Notes under the pieces: model-generated | Databases searched by the model: none | Told to the model about the DNA's origin: nothing | What the model saw: only the letters and a program-made list of their open reading frames with translations | Part shown: positions 29,157 through 39,500 of the stretch, piece by piece | Layout: each line of letters opens with the position of its first letter | How positions within the stretch are numbered: the first letter of the stretch is position 1 | From: Cognatiyoonia koreensis | Lineage (GTDB): Bacteria; Pseudomonadota; Alphaproteobacteria; Rhodobacterales; Rhodobacteraceae | DNA: 64,000 nucleotides | NCBI RefSeq assembly: GCF_900109295.1 | Contig: NZ_FOIZ01000001.1 | Span: 1,240,001-1,304,000 of the forward strand | Direction of reading: 5' to 3' | Translations under genes and position numbers: made by a program

Positions 29157-31276
29157 TTCACGCCTGAAAGCGTTAGGGCGGGCTGCTCTTGCGGCCCGCT
29201 TCTTGGTTGAAGGGTCAGCGTCGGCGGGATGGAACCGGTGTCGATCCCGGCCCTGTTCCATGGCCGCACACCGACCCTGTCGCGCACCGTTTCGATCCGA
29301 AGCCCGGCATCCTGAACGTAGAGCGCAACGGCACCAACGTCACGCAGTTGCCCAACATCAAGCACGAGACATGGCCTTGGCCTCTCAACGATCTGGTTTG
29401 AAACCAATACCTGTGCACCGCCGCAACCATCCAAGTCTTGAAGCGCGGTGACCCCTGCCAGTTTGATTACCTCGATATCTCCAATCCTAGTGCGCCACAC
29501 ACGTCCAGCCATCTCTATCCCGGGACGCGCAGCCGCAATCACCTGATCGGTCGGTGCGCCATCGTTTTCAAGCCATATCCCGGCGACAAAACTGCTGCCT
29601 CGGTCGCGCGACAGTGCCCGCCCTTCCGATCCCATGACTCCGATCAGATTACCGTTGTCTGCAATGAGAACATTGGGCCTGTCTGTCTGGCCCCAAATCA
29701 AAAAGGCAGATGCAACGCCAACCATGCCAGCGAAACGTCCTTTACCTTGCCAGAGGACCATCAGCAAAAGCCCAAGTGTCAAAATCGGGAGCACCGCACT
29801 GCCGGGGGCAACGACGTAGCTGACAGCGCCATCCCATTCCGAAACGCTGCGGGCAACGAACAAGATCCAGCGCAGACCAAGATCCATGATCCAAAGTCCC
29901 ACTTCCCATAGACCGAAGGGCGCAAGACAGACGGACAGGACCGCCGCTGGCATGACAACCGCCCCCATCAAGGGCACGGACAATACATTCGCCACAAGAC
30001 CGAAGTGCGACACTTGGTTGAAATGTGCGGCAGCAAATGGCGCAGTGGCAAGCCCCGCAACGGCCGATGAAACCAGAACGGACAGCGGCGCGCGTACCCA
30101 TTTCGGCAAACTCCTGTCCATTCCGCGGATTGCTCGAAAGACGGCCACCAACGCCGTGGTTGCAGCGAATGACATCTGAAAACCCGGGCCAGCCAGCGCC
30201 TCTGGTCGCAGAACCAGCACGATTGTTGCCGCAATCGCGACCGCCCGTAGAGTCAGTGCCCGTCTGTCCAACAATATGGCGACGAACATTGTACTGACCA
30301 TGATAAATGCGCGCTCTGTCGCGACATTCCCGCCGGACAGCGCCAGATACCCCGCGCCAACGATAATTGCACAGACAGCTGCGATTTTCTTGACGGGGTA
30401 GCGAAGCGCAAGCGTCGGGGAAAGTGCCACGAAAGACCGGATCACAGCGAACACAAAGCCCGTGAGAAGACCCATGTGCAGGCCGGAAATCGCAAGCAGG
30501 TGGGCCAGGTTGGACCTGCGCAAATCGTTCAACGTTTCCTGCGACATGGCAGCCCTGTTACCGGTCATGATTGCAGCTGCGAAAGCACCCGTTTCGCCCG
30601 GCAAAGCGGCGCGAACGGATTGTGAAATCCGCATGCGTGTATCAAAAACCCAAAGGTCCCAGCCTTGATCCGCAGGTTCGCTGCGCAGGACTGGCGTGCG
30701 CGTGTATCCGACCGCGCCGAGTCCGGCAAACCATGCATGTCGCTGAAAATCAAAACCGCCGGGTTCCGCCGGACCAGATGGCGGCGAAAGATGTCCTGTC
30801 ATGATAAGTCGGTCTCCGGGTCGGAATGACCTGATGGGCTGATCGCCATGTACGGAAATCCGGACCCGCTCCGGGGTGCGGGACGGGGCCATGTCCATCG
30901 CCACTTGATCCAGCGTCAGCCTGACCGCGTCGCTGGCGGATCTGTCGATGTTCACGACGCGCCCCGCAACAGGCCCATAGTAGCGGAAGGTCAGAACGGG
31001 CGCGGCCACGCTTTCCGTGCGCCATTTTGCGAGCCCTGCCCCGCAGCCGACCAGAGCAAGCGCAATGCACAATGGCGCAACGGCAGTTGGAACCTTACGC
31101 GCGACCAGAAGCACGACGACGGAAGCAAATGCGACTGCACCCCAGGCAACTGGCCCCGGTTCTATCCGAAGAGAAAAGTAAACGCCGATTCCGATACCAA
31201 GACAAACCGGCACCCAACACAGCAGCATGCCGCGTTGAGCCAATAAAGCATCAGCGATGATGGCGGTGGGTCGCAC
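29150..31276 (-). CDS. comEC: ComEC/Rec2 family DNA-uptake channel protein
   Basis: A polytopic inner-membrane protein of 708 residues expected to form the DNA translocation channel of competence. It has an N-terminal DUF4131-type region (about residues 20-160, [19 protein letters not shown]), then the Competence domain from about residue 210 with the signature [19 protein letters not shown] and many TM helices. A C-terminal metallo-beta-lactamase-like region lacks any HxHxDH metal motif. Start is GTG at 31276 with AAGGAC upstream. It is divergent from gltX. Confidence 0.9.
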   Translation of the reverse strand: MRPTAIIADALLAQRGMLLCWVPVCLGIGIGVYFSLRIEPGPVAWGAVAFASVVVLLVARKVPTAVAPLCIALALVGCGAGLAKWRTESVAAPVLTFRYYGPVAGRVVNIDRSASDAVRLTLDQVAMDMAPSRTPERVRISVHGDQPIRSFRPGDRLIMTGHLSPPSGPAEPGGFDFQRHAWFAGLGAVGYTRTPVLRSEPADQGWDLWVFDTRMRISQSVRAALPGETGAFAAAIMTGNRAAMSQETLNDLRRSNLAHLLAISGLHMGLLTGFVFAVIRSFVALSPTLALRYPVKKIAAVCAIIVGAGYLALSGGNVATERAFIMVSTMFVAILLDRRALTLRAVAIAATIVLVLRPEALAGPGFQMSFAATTALVAVFRAIRGMDRSLPKWVRAPLSVLVSSAVAGLATAPFAAAHFNQVSHFGLVANVLSVPLMGAVVMPAAVLSVCLAPFGLWEVGLWIMDLGLRWILFVARSVSEWDGAVSYVVAPGSAVLPILTLGLLLMVLWQGKGRFAGMVGVASAFLIWGQTDRPNVLIADNGNLIGVMGSEGRALSRDRGSSFVAGIWLENDGAPTDQVIAAARPGIEMAGRVWRTRIGDIEVIKLAGVTALQDLDGCGGAQVLVSNQIVERPRPCLVLDVGQLRDVGAVALYVQDAGLRIETVRDRVGVRPWNRAGIDTGSIPPTLTLQPRSGPQEQPALTLSGVNQ

Positions 31277-31358
31277 TTGTCCTTACCCCGCGACTTCGCG
31301 TATCCCGCAAATGAACCTGCCGACCTTGGCGGGACAAGGTAAACCAAAGGTTAATCAC

Positions 31359-32753
31359 ATGAGCGTCGTTACCCGTTTCGCCCCTTCCCCAACCGGCGCA
31401 TTGCATATCGGTGGCGCCCGTACCGCGCTATTCAACTGGCTGTTTGCGCGGGGACGCGGCGGCAAGTTCCTATTGCGCATCGAAGACACTGATCGCGCCC
31501 GTTCATCAGACGAGAACACGCAAGCCATCCTTGATGGGCTGAGCTGGCTTGGCCTTGATTGGGACGGGGAACCGACCAGCCAAAACGCGCAGGCTGCACG
31601 CCACGCAGAAGTTGCGCACGCTCTGCTTGCAGCCGGCAAGGCCTACAAATGCTTTGCAACGCAAGAAGAGATCGAAGCGTTTCGTGAAAAGGCGCGTGCT
31701 GAAAAGACATCAACACTGTATCGCTCGCCTTGGCGTGACGTTTCGGAAAGCGAACATCCAGACGCGCCTTATGTCGTCCGCATCAAGGCACCGCGCGATG
31801 GCTCGACCACACTGAGTGATGCCGTTCAAGGCGACGTCACATGGCAAAACGACCAACTCGACGATATGATTTTGCTGCGCTCGGATGGATCGCCCGTCTA
31901 CATGCTGGCTGTTGTCGTGGACGATCATGATATGGGTGTCACGCATGTCATTCGTGGCGATGATCACCTCGCCAATGCCTTTCGGCAGAATATGATTTAT
32001 GACGCCATGGGCTGGGCCAAGCCAACACTGGCACATATCCCTCTGATTTTTGGGCCGGATGGCAAGAAACTGTCCAAACGGCACGGCGCGACCGGTGCGG
32101 CGGAATACCAGGCGATGGGGTATCCTGCGGCTGGTATGCGAAACTATCTCACTCGTCTTGGGTGGAGCCACGGTGATGATGAATTCTTCACGGATGATCA
32201 GGCCAAAGAGTGGTTTGATCTTGACGGGATTGGCAAGTCACCGGCGCGTTTCGACTTTAAAAAACTCGAAAACATTTGTGGCCAGCATATTGCGGCAGCG
32301 GACGATGCTGCACTGCTGCATGAAATCAATGCATTTCTTGATGTTACAGGTGCGTTACCACTTTCGGATTCGCAGAAGGCCGGGTTGTTGGATGCGATGT
32401 ATTGCCTCAAGGAGCGGGCGAAGACGCTACCTGAACTTCTTGAAAAGGCTCATTTTATCCTGACGACGCGGCCCATCGTTCCAGATGAGAAATCTGCGAA
32501 AAATCTGGATAATGTATCCCGTGGTATACTGACAGAATTGACGCCGCACTTGCAAAATGCTAGCTGGGATCGCAACACGCTTGAGGAGGTTGTTTCGTCC
32601 GTGGCAGAGGCCAATGATACGAAGCTTGGCAAGCTGGCAGGCCCGCTGCGTGCAGCACTTGCCGGACGCGCTGTCTCCCCTTCTGTTTTTGACATGATGC
32701 TTGTCATCGGACGGGACGAAACAATTGCCCGCCTGAACGATGCATCCGCCTGA
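31359..32753 (+). CDS. gltX: Glutamyl-tRNA synthetase
   Basis: Charges tRNA-Glu (and possibly tRNA-Gln, corrected later by GatCAB). 464 residues. It has the class I HIGH-type motif in [44 protein letters not shown], and the KMSKS-type loop KKLSKRHGA. The open frame extends 34 codons upstream but the family N-terminus [12 protein letters not shown] fixes the ATG at 31359. Confidence 0.98.
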   Translation: MSVVTRFAPSPTGALHIGGARTALFNWLFARGRGGKFLLRIEDTDRARSSDENTQAILDGLSWLGLDWDGEPTSQNAQAARHAEVAHALLAAGKAYKCFATQEEIEAFREKARAEKTSTLYRSPWRDVSESEHPDAPYVVRIKAPRDGSTTLSDAVQGDVTWQNDQLDDMILLRSDGSPVYMLAVVVDDHDMGVTHVIRGDDHLANAFRQNMIYDAMGWAKPTLAHIPLIFGPDGKKLSKRHGATGAAEYQAMGYPAAGMRNYLTRLGWSHGDDEFFTDDQAKEWFDLDGIGKSPARFDFKKLENICGQHIAAADDAALLHEINAFLDVTGALPLSDSQKAGLLDAMYCLKERAKTLPELLEKAHFILTTRPIVPDEKSAKNLDNVSRGILTELTPHLQNASWDRNTLEEVVSSVAEANDTKLGKLAGPLRAALAGRAVSPSVFDMMLVIGRDETIARLNDASA

Positions 32754-32762
32754 CACCTTTTT

Positions 32763-32780
32763 GTAACCTATCGCGGTTAC
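32763..32780. promoter_or_regulatory. Inverted repeat upstream of gltA
   Basis: GTAACC and GGTTAC, 6-bp perfect arms separated by TATCGC, located 69-86 bp before the gltA ATG and just after the gltX stop. There is no T-run, so it is operator-like rather than a terminator. The cognate regulator is unknown. Confidence 0.45.
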
Positions 32781-32848
32781 GGCAGGGCGAGGCTTAACGG
32801 ACACGCGCAGGCCGGGGTATGCCGGACCTGCTGACATGGGGAATGAAC

Positions 32849-34141
32849 ATGGCAGATAACAAAACCGCAACGCTGAGCATCGGCGACAAATCCTATGAAT
32901 TGCCCGTCCTCTCCCCGACGGCTGGACCAGATGTGATCGATATCCGCAAACTTTATGCGGAAGCGGGTGTCTTTACCTATGATCCCGGCTTCACGTCGAC
33001 CGCATCCACTGACTCTACCATCACCTTCATTGACGGTGGCAAGGGCGAGTTGTTGCACCGCGGTTATCCGATCGATCAACTTGCAAGCGAATCTCACTAT
33101 CTCGAAGTCTGCTATCTTCTGCTCTATGGCGAACTACCTACGGCCGCACAGCTCGAAGACTTTGAATCACGTGTGACAAATCACACTATGCTGCACGAGC
33201 AGATGATGAATTTCTTCCGCGGATTCCGTCGCGACGCCCATCCCATGGCGATCATGGTTGGTGTTGTGGGGGCGATGTCCGCGTTCTATCACGACTCTAC
33301 GGACATTTCGGACCCGTGGCAGCGCGAAGTCGCGTCCATCCGGCTGATTGCGAAAATGCCGACAATTGCAGCGATGGCGTTCAAGTATCACGTCGGTCAG
33401 CCGTTTGTTTATCCCAAGAACAGCCTCGACTATGCATCGAATTTCCTGAACATGTGCTTCAGCGTTCCGGCAGAAGATTATCATGTAGATCCGATCCTTG
33501 CGCGTGCGATGGATCGCATCTTTACGCTGCATGCTGATCACGAACAAAATGCGTCGACTTCGACAGTACGGTTGGCATCCTCGTCCGGTGCAAACCCATT
33601 CGCTTGTATCGCGGCCGGTATCGCTTGCCTTTGGGGTCCGGCGCACGGTGGTGCGAACCAAGCCTGTCTTGAAATGCTGCGCGAAATTGGCACCGTGGAC
33701 CGAATCCCGGAATACATCGCGCGCGCAAAGGACAAAGAGGATCCGTTCCGCCTGATGGGCTTTGGCCACCGTGTCTACAAGAACTTTGACCCGCGTGCGA
33801 CTGTGATGAAGGAAAGCGCAGACGAGGTGTTGGAACTTCTCGGTGTCGAGAACAACCCGACACTGCAGGTTGCGAAAGAACTGGAAAAAGCAGCACTTGC
33901 CGATCCGTACTTTGCCGAAAAGAAGCTTTTTCCGAACGTGGATTTCTACTCGGGGATCATCCTTGAAGCGATGGGTTTCCCGACGTCTATGTTCACGCCG
34001 ATTTTTGCGCTTTCACGCACGGTTGGCTGGATCTCGCAGTGGAAGGAACAGCTGTCCGATCCGCAACTTAAGATTGGCCGCCCGCGTCAGCTTTACATGG
34101 GCGAAACATCCCGCAATTACGTCGACATCGAAAAGCGATAG
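32849..34141 (+). CDS. gltA: Citrate synthase
   Basis: Condenses oxaloacetate and acetyl-CoA, entry to the TCA cycle. 430 residues, the NADH-sensitive type II size. It has the N-terminal beta-rich region ([20 protein letters not shown]), [14 protein letters not shown], the active-site His segment [17 protein letters not shown], and [14 protein letters not shown] with a catalytic histidine. The start at 32849 (GGGGAA upstream) matches the usual MADNK N-terminus; a 10-codon upstream extension is not conserved-looking. A terminator hairpin follows. Confidence 0.98.
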   Translation: MADNKTATLSIGDKSYELPVLSPTAGPDVIDIRKLYAEAGVFTYDPGFTSTASTDSTITFIDGGKGELLHRGYPIDQLASESHYLEVCYLLLYGELPTAAQLEDFESRVTNHTMLHEQMMNFFRGFRRDAHPMAIMVGVVGAMSAFYHDSTDISDPWQREVASIRLIAKMPTIAAMAFKYHVGQPFVYPKNSLDYASNFLNMCFSVPAEDYHVDPILARAMDRIFTLHADHEQNASTSTVRLASSSGANPFACIAAGIACLWGPAHGGANQACLEMLREIGTVDRIPEYIARAKDKEDPFRLMGFGHRVYKNFDPRATVMKESADEVLELLGVENNPTLQVAKELEKAALADPYFAEKKLFPNVDFYSGIILEAMGFPTSMFTPIFALSRTVGWISQWKEQLSDPQLKIGRPRQLYMGETSRNYVDIEKR

Positions 34142-34149
34142 ACTTGAAT

Positions 34150-34178
34150 GGGCCGCTATAAGCGGCCCGATTTCATTT
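34150..34178 (+). terminator. Intrinsic terminator after gltA
   Basis: Perfect 7-bp stem GGGCCGC/GCGGCCC with a 5-base loop TATAA, then GATTTCATTT, beginning 9 bp after the gltA stop. The T tract is interrupted, so termination may be partial. Confidence 0.7.
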
Positions 34179-34213
34179 GGCCTCGTGGCGATCACTGATA
34201 CCTTGCCGCCATC

Positions 34214-34966
34214 ATGAAACACGTTTTTTCCGCCTTGGCGCCTTACCTGTCACCTGTCGCTGCCAAGGCAGGAGATCCCTCCCCGATCACTCTGAATATC
34301 CATGACCTTCGTGTGCCGTCCTGATTTGATCGAAAAAACGTGCTGGATGGGCTTCAATCGAAAACTGCTTGGCTCGGCTTTACGCACGCGCCACACGCGC
34401 AAGGAATTGGCATCAAACGACTTCAACCAAATAGCCCTATGGCGGAAGCCGGATTTTCGGTTGGCGAGGTCATTATGACGATCAATGGCACCATTGCGTC
34501 GGGTGAAACCGGACCAGAGGCCGTTTTCGAGGCGATGCGTCCCGGCGACGAATTGCGCATGGAAACGTTGATGGGGCCTGTGCGAACAGTCCAGATTGGC
34601 GCAACGGACCCGGTCCGCTTTGGCTTTCTACGCGCACTCCGTGATAATGATTGCCGTCTTCCTGTGTTTCATCGTTTTGATGCAGCATTGCGGGACCGTG
34701 TGCAGCCGCTGATGTATGATGCGAACCGCCGGTTTCGCTGCGATGATGCCCATGCGGCGTTGCAGGATTTGGCCGAGAAATGGGAGGTCACCGAAGTTTA
34801 CGTATCGCGTGGCAGCAAAAGGGTCATCATCGCGATGCCCTACTGGGGCGCAAGTTTCATTCAGGCAAGTGAGCTTGTCGGTCCAGAGCTGACATCTGAA
34901 AACCTGAGCGCCGTGATCGACTCCGTCACCGAGTCATATATCGATGACCGTATCGCCAAACCATAG
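34214..34966 (+). pseudogene. PDZ-domain exported protein interrupted by in-frame TGA
   Basis: An ATG at 34214 opens a frame coding a signal-peptide-like start (MKHVFSALAPYLSPVAAKA) and 36 residues up to an in-frame TGA at 34322-34324. The same frame then continues without a break as FDRKNVLDGLQSKTAWLGF and a PDZ domain (GIGIKRLQPNSPMAEAGFSVG, cited in parts: GIGIKRLQPNSP, AEAGFSVGEVIMTING) to 34966. A GTG at 34340 could restart translation and give 208 residues, but it has no SD and would lose the signal peptide. A Trp or Arg codon mutated to TGA is the simplest explanation; sequencing error is possible. Confidence 0.55.
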
Positions 34967-35474
34967 AATAGAAACAGCGCGACTGACGCTTCGCCCCCCG
35001 ACGCTTGCTGACGTTGACGCCCTGTTCGCCATTTTCGGCAATAAGCAGGCAATGCGCTATTGGTCGACCGCACCCCATGCAAACAAAACTAACACACACA
35101 AGATGGTCGCAAGATGGGTGGCGCGGAGCGCGGATTCGATCGCGACGTACGGACAACCGCTCTATCTGGTTTTTGAAAGAACGGATTCCATCATCGGCTG
35201 CGGCGGATTTGTCGCAGGCGACGAGACCGGCTTTATCTTGCGTCCCGACCACTGGGGCAAGGGTTATGGAACCGAAGCGATGAGAGCGCTCATCCCCGTC
35301 ATCTTTGAACGCACCGGCTTACCCCAACTCACAGCCGACGTTGATCCGCGAAATGCGGCCTCGTGTGCGCTGTTGGCCAAATTGGGATTTCATGAGACAC
35401 ATCGTGCCAAAAACACCTTCTGTATCGACGGAGAATGGGCAGACAGCGTTTACTTTGCCCTGAAGCGACCATAG
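34944..35474 (+). CDS. GNAT N-acetyltransferase, RimJ/RimL type
   Basis: A 176-residue acetyltransferase. The N-terminus IETARLTLRPPTLADVDALF is typical of the RimJ/RimL (Acetyltransf_3) group. The acetyl-CoA loop is in LRPDHWGKGYGTEAMRALI (Q/RxxGxG/A variant GKGYGT), and the following LTADVDPRNAASCALLAKLG has the conserved N..S...EK-like helix. Substrate unknown: ribosomal protein or small-molecule amines. It overlaps the interrupted PDZ gene by 23 bp. Confidence 0.9.
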   Translation: MTVSPNHRIETARLTLRPPTLADVDALFAIFGNKQAMRYWSTAPHANKTNTHKMVARWVARSADSIATYGQPLYLVFERTDSIIGCGGFVAGDETGFILRPDHWGKGYGTEAMRALIPVIFERTGLPQLTADVDPRNAASCALLAKLGFHETHRAKNTFCIDGEWADSVYFALKRP

Positions 35475-35628
35475 GCTTAGCGCAGGGCTGACAGGAGGCC
35501 CAGACGCCGCCGGCCCATAATTTGGGCTATGCTAAACCTGTTTTTGACCTTCGGACCGTTCAGCCAATGACGCTGCGGTCGACAAGGGCGGCTCTCGACC
35601 CGGACTTTGCGTCACAATTGGAGGAACA

Positions 35629-36153
35629 ATGCCCCGGTCCCAAATTCCCCTCGTTATCGAGGATGCATCCGCGTTCGCCCGCAACTTGCGGCAAGACTGG
35701 CCTAGAGAGCCACTTGGGCAGGCTGAAATGCTTGCACGGATCGCCAAAGCTGCTGGTTATCGCAACCACCAGCATTTGAAGGCGGAGACGCCTGAAGAAC
35801 AGCCGCTTGATAAGGACGCCCAAAAGCGCATCACAGACGCCCTACGCGTGTTTTCAAACGATGCAATCATGGTGCGTTGGCCGCAGAAGACGTCAGTGCA
35901 GCGCCTGTGTTTAATGTGGTTCTGGTCCCGTATCCCGGGTCGCATTGACCTGACTGAAAATCAGGTCAATGACATCCTCCGCGCCGGCGAGCGGTTTGGT
36001 GATCATGTCCTGTTGCGCCGATCCTTGATCGACCAGAAGTTGGTCAAACGGTCGATTGACGGAAGTGTCTATCGTCGCATTGAACAAAGACCGCGCCCCG
36101 AAGAACGGCAATTCCTGCGCAACCTGTCAGAAAGATGTCTGCTGCGCGTGTAG
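35629..36153 (+). CDS. DUF2087 domain protein
   Basis: A 174-residue protein. The C-terminal half (about residues 90-165) matches DUF2087: VRWPQKTSVQRLCLMWFWSR, LTENQVNDILRAGERFGDHV, LLRRSLIDQKLVKRSIDGSVYRR. DUF2087 is a short winged-helix-like domain often fused to or near ArsR-type regulators, so a DNA-binding role is possible. The N-terminal 60 residues resemble a helical region of unknown role (EMLARIAKAAGYRNHQHLK). A strong SD GGAGGAA precedes the ATG. Confidence 0.8.
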   Translation: MPRSQIPLVIEDASAFARNLRQDWPREPLGQAEMLARIAKAAGYRNHQHLKAETPEEQPLDKDAQKRITDALRVFSNDAIMVRWPQKTSVQRLCLMWFWSRIPGRIDLTENQVNDILRAGERFGDHVLLRRSLIDQKLVKRSIDGSVYRRIEQRPRPEERQFLRNLSERCLLRV

Positions 36154-36164
36154 GACTGATCAGA

Positions 36165-36941
36165 TCAGCGCCCTTCGAATTCTGCGGGGCGCTTTTCAAG
36201 AAACGCAACAACACCTTCGCGGAAATCACGGGTCAGCCCGCATTTTCCTTGCAGCTTGGCTTCTAGCGCCAGTTGATCGTCAAGATTGTTATCATAGGAT
36301 CCGCGAATGGCGCTCTTTAAATAGCCATAGGTTTTCGTCGGACCGTTCGCCAACTGCGCCGCGCGTTCTTTCCAGCGCGACTCGAATGTGGTGGCTGGGA
36401 TTGCTTCATAGACCATACCCCAATCTGCGGCCTGTTTGGCGGTGATCTTGTCGGCGAATAGCGCAGCGCCCATTGCTCGCGCCATGCCGACCTGACGTGG
36501 AAGGAAATAGGTCCCGCCGGCATCCGGGATTAGGCCGATACGCGTAAAGGCCTGCACAAAATAAGCGTCTTCACTTGCCAGTACGACATCCGCCGCCAGT
36601 GCCAAGTTAGCCCCTGCCCCCGCAGCCGGTCCGTTGACAGCGCTGATCGTCGGGATGGCGCAATCAAAGATTGCCTTGAGCATCGGCACGTATTCATCAC
36701 GCAGCGTGCGCTCCAGATCCAGGTTAGCTGCCGAACCGCCATCACCAAGATCCTGACCGGAACAAAATGCCCGTCCCGTCCCCGTCATGACAAGAACCCG
36801 CGCTTTTTGTTCGGCGGCCTTCACGGCATGTGTGATTTCGGCGCGCATTTGCGTGTTCAGCGCGTTCATGACGTCGGGCCGGTCCAGCGTCATGACGGCG
36901 GTCCCGGCGTCGATTTCAAGACGGAGTGTTTGATATTCCAC
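36165..36941 (-). CDS. Enoyl-CoA hydratase/isomerase (PaaG-like crotonase)
   Basis: A 258-residue crotonase-fold enzyme acting on acyl-CoA. It has the oxyanion-hole segments GRAFCSGQDLGDGG and NGPAAGAGANLALAADVVLAS, and TRIGLIPDAGGTYFLPRQVG with the acidic catalytic position as Asp. The SGQDL plus IPDAGGT pattern is seen in 2-(1,2-epoxyphenyl)acetyl-CoA isomerases (PaaG), so phenylacetate or beta-oxidation chemistry is plausible; other paa genes are absent here. Start is GTG at 36941. A 16-bp TetR-like palindrome lies 38 bp upstream. Confidence 0.88.
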   Translation of the reverse strand: MEYQTLRLEIDAGTAVMTLDRPDVMNALNTQMRAEITHAVKAAEQKARVLVMTGTGRAFCSGQDLGDGGSAANLDLERTLRDEYVPMLKAIFDCAIPTISAVNGPAAGAGANLALAADVVLASEDAYFVQAFTRIGLIPDAGGTYFLPRQVGMARAMGAALFADKITAKQAADWGMVYEAIPATTFESRWKERAAQLANGPTKTYGYLKSAIRGSYDNNLDDQLALEAKLQGKCGLTRDFREGVVAFLEKRPAEFEGR

Positions 36942-36978
36942 GGCGCTGTCCCTTCGCGTCAGTTCTGCTTCAATCTAG

Positions 36979-36994
36979 TGAACTGACCAGTTCA
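36979..36994. promoter_or_regulatory. TetR-type palindrome upstream of the crotonase gene
   Basis: TGAACT-GACC-AGTTCA: perfect 6-bp arms around GACC, centred about 45 bp before the GTG start of the crotonase gene. Size and layout fit a TetR-family operator such as those controlling acyl-CoA catabolism. No regulator gene is adjacent. Confidence 0.6.
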
Positions 36995-37012
36995 GGAAAG
37001 GGGGACGGCGCG

Positions 37013-37453
37013 TCACGGACGCATTATTTCGTCCAGCGCCGCTTTTTCTTCTGCGCTCAGAGCCTCGGGCGGTGCCGTCTTGCGTCGTAGCGTGACGAAA
37101 CCGATGGCAAGCGCCAGCAAAAGCATCACTGGTGCAGATAACCAGAGGATCAGGTTGGCCCCGGTTTTCGTCGGGTTCAGAAGGACAAATTCGCCGTAAC
37201 GTGCCACGAGATAGTCCACCACTTCCTGATCGCTATCGCCTGCCACCAGTCGTTCACGCAGCACGATGCGCAACTCACCAGCAAGCGTCGCACTTGATTC
37301 ATCGATGCTTTCGTTCTGGCAGACCGGGCAACGAATTCCTTGCGAAATCTCGCGGGCGCGATCCTCTAGCACGGGATCATCCAGCATCTCGTCGGGTTGT
37401 ACGGCCCAAAGCGGGCTGGCGATCAGTGCAAGGATGAAAACAATGCGCTTCAT
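37013..37453 (-). CDS. ccmH: Cytochrome c maturation protein CcmH
   Basis: Periplasmic thiol-disulfide component of system I cytochrome c maturation that reduces apocytochrome for haem ligation. 146 residues. It has the signal peptide MKRIVFILALIASPLWAV, the redox motif in GIRCPVCQNESIDES (Cys-Pro-Val-Cys), the SDQEVVDYLVARYGEFVLL domain, and a C-terminal membrane helix (LILWLSAPVMLLLALAIGFV). Start overlaps the ccmF stop by 4 bp. Confidence 0.97.
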   Translation of the reverse strand: MKRIVFILALIASPLWAVQPDEMLDDPVLEDRAREISQGIRCPVCQNESIDESSATLAGELRIVLRERLVAGDSDQEVVDYLVARYGEFVLLNPTKTGANLILWLSAPVMLLLALAIGFVTLRRKTAPPEALSAEEKAALDEIMRP

Positions 37454-39423
37454 TCGGCAGGGACCGCGTTGGACTGTGGCCGCGACGCGCCAGCGGCCAC
37501 CCGCAGCCGTCGGTCCGTCAGGGAAAGAAGCCCACCAAGTGCCATCAGAATCGAGCCGCCCCAGATCCAGTTCGCCAGCGGTTTGATGTAGACCCTGACC
37601 GTGTAGCCACCATTCGCCTGTGGTTCTCCAATCACGACATAGACGTCCTGCAGGAAACCGTTTTTGATGGCAGCCTCTGTCGTTGGCATATTGGCGACTG
37701 GATAGAACCGGTTTTCAGGGTTCAGAGTGTAAGGCGTGCCGTTACCGCGTTGCACAGCAATATCAGCCATTGTGGTGACATAGTTCGGCCCGCGCAGCTG
37801 TTGCACGTCGGTCAGTGTGAATGTGTAGCGCCCCACTTCGTATGGCGTATCGAGCTGGGCGACACGGATATCCTCGATCTGCCAGGCGAGGATGCCGGCA
37901 ACTCCGATGAATGTAATCCCGAGCCCAGTGTGTGCCGTCATCTTGCCCCAGTCCGCCCGCGGCAGGCGTGTCAGGCGGCCCAGCCGATCGACACCGCTGC
38001 CGCGCCCAGTGCGGAGCGCCAAATCGACCAAGGCACCGCCAACGATCCATATCCCGAGTGCAAGACCGAGCGGGCCAAGTGACGAACGCCCCGTTTGGAT
38101 TGCAAACGCGAGACCAGCGCACGCAAGTGCGAAGAACGCCAGCACCCCCAAGGGCACCTTGGCGCGCCCTAACACACCGCGCTTCCATGCGAGGATCGAA
38201 CCCAGTGGCAGGATCAGCCCGAGTGCGATCATGAACGGTGTAAATGCCGCATCGAAAAACGGCGGCCCCACCGACAATGTGCGTCCCAGAACCAACTCCG
38301 CTATAAGTGGCCAGATTGTGCCAACGAAAACAACGAAGCAACTGACAGCGAGTAGGATGTTGTTCAGGAGAAGTGCGCTTTCGCGGCTGACTGCGCCAAA
38401 GACGCCTTTGGCTTGCATCTTATCGGCCCGAAGCGCGAATAGCACCAGCGAACCACCAAGGAAAATTCCGAGGATCGCAAGGATATAAACGCCCCTCTCT
38501 GGATCGTTTGCAAATGCGTGAACAGACGTCAGCACGCCGGAACGGACGATGAATGTTCCAAGCAATGAGAACCCGAATGCAAGGATGGCAAGCAGGATCG
38601 TCCAGCTTTTGAGCGTTTCACGCTTTTCCACAACGATGGCTGAATGCAGCAGCGCGGCAGCAATAAGCCACGGCATGAACGATGCATTTTCAACCGGATC
38701 CCAGAACCAGAACCCGCCCCAGCCGAGTTCGTAATAGGCCCACCATGAACCAAGCGCGATCCCGACTGTCAGGAACATCCACGCGGCAAGCGTCCATGGC
38801 CGAACCCAACGCGCCCACGCGGCGTCTACCCGCCCCTCGATCAAGGCAGCGACCGCAAAGCTGAATGTCATGCTCAGCCCGACGTATCCAAGGTAAAGAA
38901 ACGGCGGATGGAATGCCAAGCCTGGGTCCTGCAACAGCGGATTCAGGTCGGTTCCGTTCAAGGGTGCGTTTTCGAGCCGGATAAACGGGTTCGACGTAAA
39001 GAGGATAAAGGCGAAGAAGGCCACCGACACAGATCCCTGCACTGCAAGCACCCGCGCCCGCAGTGTATTGGGCAGACCTTCACCGAACCAGGCAGCAGAG
39101 GCCCCGAAGAGCGCAAGGATCAGTACCCATAGCAGCAATGAGCCTTCATGGTTTCCCCAGACGCCGCTGATCTTGTAGATCAGTGGCTTGTCGGTGTGTG
39201 AATTCAGATAGACCAGTTGCACGGAGAAATCCGAGACAATGAACGCCCAAGTTAGAACCGCGAACGAGAAAGCCACAAGAAGTGCCTGAGAGACGGCCGC
39301 AGGTTCAGCAAACCGCATCCAACCGAGCCAACCCTTCTGTGCCCCAACCATCGGTACGATCGTTTGAGCGATCGACATACCAAATGCCAGAATCAATGCG
39401 AAATGGGCGAGTTCTATCAACAT
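37450..39423 (-). CDS. ccmF: Cytochrome c haem lyase subunit CcmF
   Basis: A polytopic membrane protein of 657 residues that attaches haem to apocytochrome c. The tryptophan-rich WWD segment GWGGFWFWDPVENASFMPW is clear, together with ISGVWGNHEGSLLLWVLIL near residue 90, LAFHPPFLYLGYVGLS with a haem-ligand histidine, and a large periplasmic domain near the C-terminus. No SD is evident before the ATG. It is separated from ccmE by a three-gene lysis cassette. Confidence 0.97.
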   Translation of the reverse strand: MLIELAHFALILAFGMSIAQTIVPMVGAQKGWLGWMRFAEPAAVSQALLVAFSFAVLTWAFIVSDFSVQLVYLNSHTDKPLIYKISGVWGNHEGSLLLWVLILALFGASAAWFGEGLPNTLRARVLAVQGSVSVAFFAFILFTSNPFIRLENAPLNGTDLNPLLQDPGLAFHPPFLYLGYVGLSMTFSFAVAALIEGRVDAAWARWVRPWTLAAWMFLTVGIALGSWWAYYELGWGGFWFWDPVENASFMPWLIAAALLHSAIVVEKRETLKSWTILLAILAFGFSLLGTFIVRSGVLTSVHAFANDPERGVYILAILGIFLGGSLVLFALRADKMQAKGVFGAVSRESALLLNNILLAVSCFVVFVGTIWPLIAELVLGRTLSVGPPFFDAAFTPFMIALGLILPLGSILAWKRGVLGRAKVPLGVLAFFALACAGLAFAIQTGRSSLGPLGLALGIWIVGGALVDLALRTGRGSGVDRLGRLTRLPRADWGKMTAHTGLGITFIGVAGILAWQIEDIRVAQLDTPYEVGRYTFTLTDVQQLRGPNYVTTMADIAVQRGNGTPYTLNPENRFYPVANMPTTEAAIKNGFLQDVYVVIGEPQANGGYTVRVYIKPLANWIWGGSILMALGGLLSLTDRRLRVAAGASRPQSNAVPAE

Positions 39424-39500
39424 GCCGGCAAGTTATCGTATTTGATTGGCCAGCGGTATGCCTTCACGCAAAATTCAGCATGGGCAATTTGGCGCAGCGT

